NCBI RefSeq assembly: GCF_001591825.1
Contig: NZ_BCVQ01000020.1
Location: 1-64,000 of the forward strand
Direction: 5' to 3'
DNA: 64,000 nt
From: Rossellomorea vietnamensis NBRC 101237
Lineage (GTDB): Bacteria > Bacillota > Bacilli > Bacillales > Bacillaceae_B
Shown: piece after piece, positions 59,113-64,000 of the stretch
How positions within the stretch are numbered: the first letter of the stretch is position 1
How the letters are laid out: the number at the start of each line of letters is the position of its first letter
Position numbers and translations under genes: made by a program
Notes under the pieces: generated by a model
The model's database searches: none
What the model saw: only the letters and a program-made list of their open reading frames with translations
Told to the model about the DNA's origin: nothing

Positions 59113-59142
59113 AGAAGGTCCGTCCCTCACTGGACCTTCTTT
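59113..59142 (+). terminator. Terminator incorporating one AGGTCCGTCCCT copy
   Basis: AGAAGGTCC and GGACCTTCT pair around a 10-base loop and are followed by TTT. The 5' arm is the beginning of an exact 12-mer copy (59116-59127). Confidence 0.75.
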
Positions 59143-59155
59143 TGGTTTGAAGAAA

Positions 59156-59599
59156 TTATTTTAGTTTCAGGGTATAATGGTAAACCGTTTCTTCCATTAC
59201 ATAACCATTCCTCTCATACAATGCCTGAGCCTGTACATTGTCCCGGTCAGTTTCCAGAATAAGCGACTTTGCACTGGTTTGCACCGCATGTTCCTTCGCA
59301 GCATCCAGTAACAGCTGGCCGGCACCCAGTCTGCGAACCTTTTTGGAAACGTAAAGGTCATTCAGCTTCCAGATCCGTTCCATATAAACCGAGGAGAAAG
59401 AAGGGTACAACTGGGTGAACCCTGCATATTCATCATCGTGAATGGCGACAAAGATCACTGATTCATCATGTGATAGACGTTTTTCAAGATACTGCCTCGC
59501 TCCAACGGGATCCGACTTCTGATGATAAAACATGCGATAAGCATTAAAAAGTTCCACAAGGCCTTCCAGGTCTGAAAGGCGAGCACGAAATACCTTCAT
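59156..59599 (-). CDS. GNAT-family N-acetyltransferase
   Basis: A 147-aa acetyl-CoA-dependent acetyltransferase. The acetyl-CoA binding region is LYVSKKVRRLGAGQLLLDAA (motif A, with R-R-x-G-A/G), followed by LILETDRDNVQAQALYERNG (motif B). ATG 59599 follows GGAAGGAGG and is preferred over 59647. The N-terminus (FRARLSDLEGLVELFNAYR) is typical. The substrate is unknown. Confidence 0.88.
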   Translation of the reverse strand: MKVFRARLSDLEGLVELFNAYRMFYHQKSDPVGARQYLEKRLSHDESVIFVAIHDDEYAGFTQLYPSFSSVYMERIWKLNDLYVSKKVRRLGAGQLLLDAAKEHAVQTSAKSLILETDRDNVQAQALYERNGYVMEETVYHYTLKLK

Positions 59600-59770
59600 C
59601 CAATTCCTCCTTCCATACACTATTTTATGAACGGTGGGGAAGAACATGACGGTGAGGTTTAGTGTGTAGTGGTCAGGAGTGTTGATTAGAGAAGTTTGGA
59701 ACGAAAAAAAGACTGGATTGGGGCATCCGGTCAGGTGAAAGAAAGTAGGGATATATGGGACTTTTTATAG

Positions 59771-59875
59771 TTATTGCGTCGTTTTTCGGATAATTGCGTC
59801 ATTTTAGAATTTATTGCGTCATTTTCCAAAGAATTGCGTCATTTATGAGTGTATATGCGTCAAAATACAAATAAT
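59771..59875. repeat. Tandem array, 20-bp period, four copies plus a diverged fifth
   Basis: Units start at 59771, 59791, 59811 and 59831, each with ATTGCGTC followed by ATTT- or GTTT-rich sequence; a fifth copy (ATGCGTC) follows with a 21-bp step. The array lies in the 600-base gap between the GNAT gene and the folate cyclo-ligase-like gene. The remainder of 59600-59770 holds nothing I recognise. Confidence 0.8.
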
Positions 59876-59902
59876 GGTAAATGTAGATTCGGCAACTTTA
59901 CA

Positions 59903-59937
59903 TAAAAAAACCAGCCTGCACTAAAAGCAGGCCGGAG
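59903..59937 (-). terminator. Terminator of the 47-aa membrane peptide gene
   Basis: GCCTGC-TTTTAGT-GCAGGC read leftward, with extra CC/GG pairs, followed by TTTTTTTATG. Confidence 0.75.
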
Positions 59938-59944
59938 ACTCAGA

Positions 59945-60088
59945 TTAAAACGGTTTGATAGACATTAAGATAATAAGAATAATAGCGGCACTATGTATAA
60001 TGATGTTGTATGGTTTTAATTCTGAGTTAATTTTTCCGTAAGATGCAGGGACATCTTCACCGTCGTGGCTGTGGATGATTTCGGCCAT
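59945..60088 (-). CDS. 47-aa single-pass membrane peptide
   Basis: A 47-aa ORF (MAEIIHSHDGEDVPASYGKI, then a hydrophobic segment IIIHSAAIILIILMSI). It ends just before a terminator on the same strand. Its ATG has no near Shine-Dalgarno; instead a strong GGAGGTG lies 22 bases upstream and serves an overlapping 15-codon ORF in another frame. Either translation is coupled, or the ATG at 60104 is used with a frameshift, or there is a sequence error. The family is not recognised. Confidence 0.5.
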   Translation of the reverse strand: MAEIIHSHDGEDVPASYGKINSELKPYNIIIHSAAIILIILMSIKPF

Positions 60089-60104
60089 TTGCGTAAATTG
60101 ACAT
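60057..60104 (-). CDS. 15-codon leader ORF overlapping the 47-aa ORF
   Basis: ATG 60104 has GGAGGTG at 6-base spacing, the best start signal in the region. The reading frame MSIYANGRNHPQPRR ends after 15 residues, inside the 47-aa ORF. It could be a regulatory leader or mark a disrupted start. Confidence 0.35.
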   Translation of the reverse strand: MSIYANGRNHPQPRR

Positions 60105-60202
60105 GTTATTCACCTCCATTTATGTAATTTTGAACAGGTCTCATTGTATAGTAAAATAGTACCTATTTCCAGGTTTTTTTTGAAAAAAGGGGAGGAAAAA
60201 GT

Positions 60203-60925
60203 ATGGGTGTGAAAGATGAAATCAGGCATAAAGTATGGAATACGCTGACAGAAAAGAAGTTGGGCCGGTTTCCTTTTCCATTAGTGGGAAGGATCCCGAA
60301 TTTCAAAGGGGCGGAGAAAGCTGCCTCATTTGTGCAGAGTATGGATATCTATAAGACGGCGAGTGTGGTGAAAGTGAATCCCGATGCCCCACAGCTGCCG
60401 CTCCGGACAGCGATTCTCAAGGATGGTAAAACGCTGCTTATTCCGACACCAAGATTGAAGGATGGATTTGTCATGATCAAGCCTGATTCTGTTCCAGCGG
60501 GAGAGGAGAGGAAAGCAGCGAGTATCAAGCATATGAATACATATGGAAAAGTGGTTCCTTTGACGAATATTCCAGGTATTGATCTCATCGTGGTTGGTTC
60601 CGTTGCCATCCACCCAGATGGAAGAAGGCTTGGAAAAGGGGCGGGGTACGCCGACCGGGAATATGCCATCCTGCGGGAAATCGGAAACAAACCGGTACCG
60701 GTCATCACGACGATAAACAGTGAACAGCTGGTAGGGGATGATATTCCAAGAGACTCCTATGACCTTGCAGTCGACTGGATCATCACAGAAGAAGGAATTA
60801 CAGAAACCAACACCCCCTATCCAAAACCAGATGGCATCGAGTGGGAACACGTAACCGAAGACGAAATGGAAAACATGCCGATCCTCAAAGAATTGAAGGG
60901 ATTTAGAAGAGGGACGGACCTCTGA
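60203..60925 (+). CDS. 5-formyltetrahydrofolate cyclo-ligase-like protein
   Basis: A 240-aa protein of the 5-FTHF cyclo-ligase (MTHFS) superfamily, related to the MTHFSD-like proteins. The family motif region is [21 protein letters not shown]. The N-terminus ([20 protein letters not shown]) also fits. GGGGAGG precedes the ATG; a TTGAAC-16-TAAAAT promoter-like pair is at 60130-60157. It may be a true folate enzyme or a paralogue acting on another substrate. An AGGGACGGACCT copy overlaps its last codons. Confidence 0.8.
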   Translation: MGVKDEIRHKVWNTLTEKKLGRFPFPLVGRIPNFKGAEKAASFVQSMDIYKTASVVKVNPDAPQLPLRTAILKDGKTLLIPTPRLKDGFVMIKPDSVPAGEERKAASIKHMNTYGKVVPLTNIPGIDLIVVGSVAIHPDGRRLGKGAGYADREYAILREIGNKPVPVITTINSEQLVGDDIPRDSYDLAVDWIITEEGITETNTPYPKPDGIEWEHVTEDEMENMPILKELKGFRRGTDL

Positions 60926-60995
60926 TTTGATGTTGGAAATCTTGCTATGACAGCGTTAATCGACTGATAGCTGCCGATTTTCGAGGTCCGTCCCT
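60910..60995. repeat. Inverted pair of AGGTCCGTCCCT elements
   Basis: AGGGACGGACCT (60910-60921, overlapping the end of the upstream gene and encoding RGTDL) and AGGTCCGTCCCT (60984-60995) are exact inverted copies 62 bases apart and can form a 13-bp stem. Confidence 0.7.
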
Positions 60996-61006
60996 CCAAG
61001 GGATAT

Positions 61007-61047
61007 AAAAAAACCATGAAGGCGAATTTCGCCTTCATGGTTTTTTA
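61007..61047. terminator. Bidirectional terminator
   Basis: AAAAAACCATGAAGGCGA and TCGCCTTCATGGTTTTTT form a near-perfect long palindrome with A- and T-runs at the ends. Confidence 0.9.
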
Positions 61048-61056
61048 AAGAAGTTA

Positions 61057-61222
61057 TGCTTGTAGGAACTGATCAAGCACTTTCCGCTTTTCTTATTGTC
61101 CAGCTCCGGCGGCTAGAGGCTCGAGGTCATAAGCTAAATGGTCCAAGAAGGCCAAGAGCCGCCTTCTCGGCCCATTCATCTTATGCTTGTCGCCTCTGAC
61201 CAAGCCCCTTCCGCTTTTCTTA
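61057..61222. repeat. Bacillus interspersed repeat (TCCAGCTCC...CCGCTTTTCTTA element)
   Basis: The segment starting TTGTCCAGCTCCGGCGGCTA and ending in CTTCCGCTTTTCTTA is a variant of an element I know as abundant in Bacillaceae genomes. It can fold as a long imperfect hairpin (ATAAGC..AATGG..AGAAGGC with GCCTTCT..CCATT..CTTATGC). A related copy of its right end (GCTTGT...TTCCGCTTTTCTTA) also lies at 61057-61096, so the unit is flanked by about 38-bp direct repeats, suggesting a remnant of a neighbouring copy. It sits downstream of the carbonic anhydrase gene. Confidence 0.65.
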
Positions 61223-61777
61223 GTACCCTTCGACTACAAGATCCAGTTTCCCGGTTTCAGGACTGATGACAAGTCCGTGAACAGGGATCTTTTTGTCCAT
61301 CAATGGATGGTTTTTGATCATGTCGACGCTGTGGGCGACGCTTTCCTGTACGGAATTGAAGCCTTTCAGCCAGTCGTGGAGGTCGATTCCGGAGTAGTTG
61401 ACGGTATCGAGTGTTTCTTCCGTAATGCCGCGTTCCTTCATTTTATCAAGGATACTGTCGCTGTTGATGGCGCTCATGCCGCAGTCGTGATGACCGATGA
61501 CAATCACTTCATCCGCTTGGAGTTCGTAAACTGCCACAAGCAGGCTGCGCATGATGCTTCCGAATGGGTGGCTGACGATGGCGCCTGCATTTTTGACGAC
61601 TTTTACATCTCCGTTTTTCATGTTCATGGATTTAGGGAGCAGCTCTACTAAACGAGTGTCCATACAGGTAAGAATCACTAAGCGTTTGTCCGGGAACTTG
61701 GTGGTCCGGTACTCTTCATACGATTGCTCTTCTACAAATTGTTGGTTGTACTCAAGTATGTTCGTTAATAAAGTCAT
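61220..61777 (-). CDS. Beta-class carbonic anhydrase
   Basis: A 185-aa zinc enzyme hydrating CO2 to bicarbonate. The zinc ligands are the Cys of CMDTRL and the His and Cys of IGHHDCGM. The Asp/Arg pair of the active site is the DTR of the first motif. The short, YtiB-like form matches Bacillus beta carbonic anhydrases. AGGAGAG precedes the ATG. It lies 23 bases downstream of the PAS-like gene on the same strand and might be co-transcribed. Confidence 0.9.
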   Translation of the reverse strand: MTLLTNILEYNQQFVEEQSYEEYRTTKFPDKRLVILTCMDTRLVELLPKSMNMKNGDVKVVKNAGAIVSHPFGSIMRSLLVAVYELQADEVIVIGHHDCGMSAINSDSILDKMKERGITEETLDTVNYSGIDLHDWLKGFNSVQESVAHSVDMIKNHPLMDKKIPVHGLVISPETGKLDLVVEGY

Positions 61778-61800
61778 ATCGTCTCTCCTATAAAATAAAA

Positions 61801-62298
61801 TTATTTCACATTTTGTTGAATGTGATGTTCGATCTCTTTTATTTTATCCATAACTTCTTGCCGATTCCAATCAGATGTATTGGAAAGCTTTAAAAATAGA
61901 GAAGAAATTTTCGCCAGTGCTTCTGTGAGGTTCGGTTCTTTCCTCGAATAAGCGGGATTACCCATCAAATCGAACAGGCCGTTCATTTGCTCGGAAACCT
62001 TTTTGTATTGTTGATCCTTGGCAATCAGGACGACATGGTAATACTGCTGAACATCCGAAAACTGAAAGTAGATATCGAATAGCTCAAAAGTGTTGGTTTT
62101 CTTTACATTCAGTTCCATTTCGCCTTTTGGATGTTTATGAATGATCCGGGCGAACTTTGGTGAACTTTCTTCTTCCACGATAGACATGAAGTTTTCGCCG
62201 GGCATCAAAAAATCATAGCCGGTATTTGAAGCATCTATTAAGTTAAACTGCCTATCGAGTAAAAGATACGGGATAGGGCATAAGTGTAAATTTTCCAC
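61801..62298 (-). CDS. PAS-like sensory protein, 165 aa
   Basis: A small soluble protein with a PAS-like N-terminal domain (PYLLLDRQFNLIDASNTGYDFL, then YFQFSDVQQYYHVVLIAKDQ). A helical C-terminal region follows (AKISSLFLKLSNTSDWNRQEV). It has no kinase, cyclase or DNA-binding domain. The start is GTG with AAGGAG upstream. It is 110 bases downstream of a B12-binding sensor on the same strand, so the two may form a sensory pair; a PAS and a photosensory domain without outputs suggests protein-protein signalling. Identification as PAS is by pattern only. Confidence 0.6.
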   Translation of the reverse strand: MENLHLCPIPYLLLDRQFNLIDASNTGYDFLMPGENFMSIVEEESSPKFARIIHKHPKGEMELNVKKTNTFELFDIYFQFSDVQQYYHVVLIAKDQQYKKVSEQMNGLFDLMGNPAYSRKEPNLTEALAKISSLFLKLSNTSDWNRQEVMDKIKEIEHHIQQNVK

Positions 62299-62408
62299 AT
62301 GATCACTCCTTAGAGAAAGGTTCCATATGTCACTCGTGCGTCTCGCAAATCAAGACGAATGGTACGAATACCGGAACCTGTTATTGTCGGCTGCATGTGA
62401 TTAAGGAG

Positions 62409-63059
62409 TTAGCCCTTCAAGGAAACAAGCCCGTTGGACATATCGTCGAGATACTCATTGAGTTCCAATAAGTCATAAAAGCTTGTCACTTTTGATTTTT
62501 CCAAGAAATCAAGAGAGTAGTGGGAGACGAGTCTGCCACCGACGAGAATGTCAATCTCCTGATGATGCGCTCTGATTTCTTCGATGCACTCTTTTAATCG
62601 GGTCAGTTCCGTGGTCATACCAATGGATATTCCAATGGCATGGGGTTTCCAGGCGCTAATGAAGGTTAACGCATCTTTGACGGGGACGTTGGCTCCCAAG
62701 TAACGGGTATTCCATTGCTTTTCTTTGAATACTTCGTTCGCAAGCTCAAGTCCCAAACTGTGATGTTCACCCTCAATACAAAATAAAAGAGCTTTAGGTT
62801 GGTTTTCTAAAGCCTCTTGATGGGTAAAAATAGTTGCAAGTAAATATTTAAGTGTTGCAGTTGCTAAATGTTCATCTGCAACGGTAATTTGATTTTTCTC
62901 CCAAAGTTCACCAATTCTATACATAGATGGTTTAATGATTTTTTCGTAAAAAGTAAAGTTATCTATTTTTGAATCAATGGAAGACGAATGCAGTTCCAGT
63001 AGTGCATGCACGTCTCCTGCGAGAATAGACTTGGTGAAAGCCTTGACCAGCTGATTCAT
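62409..63059 (-). CDS. Stand-alone cobalamin-binding sensor (CarH-like without HTH)
   Basis: A 216-aa protein with the helical-bundle plus B12-binding domain pair of CarH/LitR photoreceptors but no MerR-type DNA-binding domain. The helix-bundle motif W-N9-EH is present (Trp53, Glu63, His64 in GELWEKNQITVADEHLATA), and the B12-binding ExHxxG has Glu98, His100 and Gly103, where His100 would be the lower axial ligand. The residue after Trp53 is Glu, not the His that becomes the upper ligand in light-exposed CarH. GGGAG precedes the ATG. A light or cobalamin sensor is inferred. Confidence 0.8.
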   Translation of the reverse strand: MNQLVKAFTKSILAGDVHALLELHSSSIDSKIDNFTFYEKIIKPSMYRIGELWEKNQITVADEHLATATLKYLLATIFTHQEALENQPKALLFCIEGEHHSLGLELANEVFKEKQWNTRYLGANVPVKDALTFISAWKPHAIGISIGMTTELTRLKECIEEIRAHHQEIDILVGGRLVSHYSLDFLEKSKVTSFYDLLELNEYLDDMSNGLVSLKG

Positions 63060-63147
63060 ATATCATCACTCCCAGCAAAAATACCAATTACTATATTCCA
63101 TAGATAGAATCGAAATTCCTGCTGCGAATTTCAATCTATAATTGGAT

Positions 63148-63176
63148 TGACTTTCCCAAAATTCTTATTTAATATA
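63148..63176 (+). promoter_or_regulatory. Sigma-A promoter of queF
   Basis: TTGACT, a 17-bp spacer and TAATAT. Transcription should start near 63183, about 28 bases before the riboswitch aptamer. Confidence 0.7.
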
Positions 63177-63210
63177 ACCTCTGTAACACTAATTATCGCT
63201 CACGTACCTG

Positions 63211-63248
63211 AGAGAGGTTCATAGCATTAACCCTCTATAAAAAACTAT
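63211..63248 (+). ncRNA. preQ1-I riboswitch aptamer
   Basis: AGAGGTTCATAGC followed by ACCCTCT and the A-rich tail ATAAAAAACTA match the preQ1 class I consensus: P1 stem AGAGG/CCTCT, the TTC-nTAGC loop and the A-rich tail that forms the pseudoknot. It lies in the leader of queF, an enzyme of the preQ1 pathway. The aptamer binds 7-aminomethyl-7-deazaguanine and should lower queF expression when preQ1 is plentiful. Confidence 0.92.
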
Positions 63249-63297
63249 GGTTCTATGAATCTAACATGGGGTTTTCTTAAACATGTTATCCTTTAAG

Positions 63298-63400
63298 CAT
63301 AACAGGATATAACAATTTTTTCAATTAACCCGCCTGTTATGTCGATTCTTAGGCTAATGCTATGTCCTCCTTCATTCGAGGCACTCTGAAGGGGAGGATT
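63298..63400 (+). promoter_or_regulatory. Candidate riboswitch expression platform
   Basis: Between aptamer and start codon (158 bases) lie a CATAACAGG/CCTGTTATG hairpin (63299-63340) without U-run, and a CCTCCTTC/GAAGGGGAGG hairpin (63366-63397) that would hide the queF Shine-Dalgarno. A TTCATAG segment in the aptamer (63218-63224) can also pair with CTATGAA at 63253-63259. Translational control is therefore plausible; none of the hairpins is a clear terminator. Confidence 0.5.
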
Positions 63401-63406
63401 TTTTAC

Positions 63407-63904
63407 ATGTCAGGAAGAAAAGACGAAGATTTAACAGATTTATCATTATTAGGGAATCAAGGGACGAATTACTTGTTCGAGTATGCTCCACACATATTGG
63501 AAGCATTCGATAATAAGCATCCGAACAGGGATTATTTTGTGAAGTTCAACTGTCCTGAATTCACCAGTCTTTGCCCGAAGACAGGTCAGCCGGATTTTGC
63601 TACCATCTATATCAGCTACATCCCAGGTGAAAAGATGGTGGAAAGTAAATCTCTCAAGCTCTATCTGTTCAGCTTCCGTAATCACGGTGATTTCCATGAA
63701 GACTGCATGAACATCATCATGAACGATCTCATCGAATTGATGGATCCCCGTTATATTGAAGTATGGGGGAAATTCACCCCGCGTGGAGGGATCAGCATCG
63801 ATCCATACTGCAACTACGGAAAGCCTGGGACGAAATATGAGACGATGGCAGACCATCGCCTGATGAACCATGATTTGTATCCGGAGAAAATTGATAATCG
63901 ATAA
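63407..63904 (+). CDS. queF: NADPH-dependent 7-cyano-7-deazaguanine (preQ0) reductase
   Basis: Reduces the nitrile of preQ0 to the amine preQ1 in queuosine biosynthesis of tRNA. The 165-aa product is a type I (YkvM-like) QueF. The catalytic Cys and substrate region is [19 protein letters not shown], followed by [16 protein letters not shown] with the NADPH-binding Glu/His set. The ATG at 63407 follows GGGGAGG and is preferred over 63362. queCDE genes are not adjacent, so queF stands alone with its own preQ1 riboswitch. Confidence 0.94.
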   Translation: MSGRKDEDLTDLSLLGNQGTNYLFEYAPHILEAFDNKHPNRDYFVKFNCPEFTSLCPKTGQPDFATIYISYIPGEKMVESKSLKLYLFSFRNHGDFHEDCMNIIMNDLIELMDPRYIEVWGKFTPRGGISIDPYCNYGKPGTKYETMADHRLMNHDLYPEKIDNR

Positions 63905-63907
63905 AGT

Positions 63908-63944
63908 GTAAAAACGATTCCTGAGTGGAATCGTTTTTTTTATA
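63908..63944 (+). terminator. Terminator of queF
   Basis: AAAACGATTCC and GGAATCGTTTTTTTT arms around TGAGT. The last 56 bases of the window hold nothing I recognise. Confidence 0.9.
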
Positions 63945-64000
63945 GAAGCTAAAATTCCTCCATTACCCTGAAAATGAATCGCTAAACCTGACCCTTGCCC

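Overview
The window is ordinary chromosomal DNA of a spore-forming, low-to-mid G+C member of the Bacillaceae. Strong AAGGAGG-type ribosome binding sites, a complete lia cell-envelope stress operon, SwrC/YerP, YebC, a preQ1-I riboswitch, a SigL (sigma-54) promoter and cre/LacI-type operators all fit Bacillus sensu lato. A Rossellomorea- or marine-Bacillus-like genome is my best guess, but that is inference. I see no rRNA, tRNA, CRISPR array, prophage or transposase.

Layout. 1-5.2 kb: a small orphan ORF, a YjcD-type UvrD helicase, a 46-aa membrane peptide and a kynurenine pair (kynB, kynU; no kynA). 5.3-9.6 kb: a sigma-54 activator, a near-perfect -24/-12 promoter, a YjiH-like membrane protein and a class III (GABA-type) aminotransferase. 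9.6-13.7 kb: gluconate uptake and phosphorylation (RpiR-type regulator, GntP, GntK) with a cre site. 13.9-18.7 kb: YebC, then an ATP-grasp ligase followed by a 654-aa protein whose C-terminal half carries a papain-like Gln/Cys/His/Asn constellation, then three small acidic proteins. 18.8-25.5 kb: a BCCT osmolyte transporter, a Rossmann-fold oxidoreductase, and a TetR regulator divergent from the SwrC RND pump with three TGAC-N6-GTCA operators between them. 25.5-32.9 kb: a 21-bp tandem array, then a LacI-controlled oligosaccharide ABC importer with GH1 and GH30 beta-glucosidases.

33-43 kb: a SpoVB-like flippase, a CPA1 antiporter, a TspO-like protein, an M3 oligopeptidase and liaIH-liaFSR (liaG absent, terminator-like hairpin after liaH). 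43.3-50.3 kb: a MoxR/DUF58/DUF4129/DUF4350 cluster with SpoIIM-like and RDD membrane proteins. 50.5-59.6 kb: a secreted lamin-tail/phospholipase-D protein, an aeRF1-like protein, small zinc-ribbon and membrane proteins, aldehyde dehydrogenase, a medium-chain reductase, an APH-like kinase, a peroxiredoxin, a parvovirus-VP1-like phospholipase A2 and a GNAT acetyltransferase. 59.6-64 kb: a second short-period tandem array, a folate cyclo-ligase-like protein, a Bacillus interspersed repeat, carbonic anhydrase, a PAS-like protein, a stand-alone CarH-like B12 sensor and queF under a preQ1-I riboswitch.

The items most worth a second look are the ATP-grasp/papain-like pair; the DNA-binding-domain-less B12 sensor with its PAS-like neighbour; the small phospholipase A2; the 12-mer AGGTCCGTCCCT, found ten times and often as a hairpin; two intergenic arrays with 20- and 21-bp periods; and several short genes easily missed by gene callers. 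Start codons were moved inward wherever a clear Shine-Dalgarno supported an internal start.
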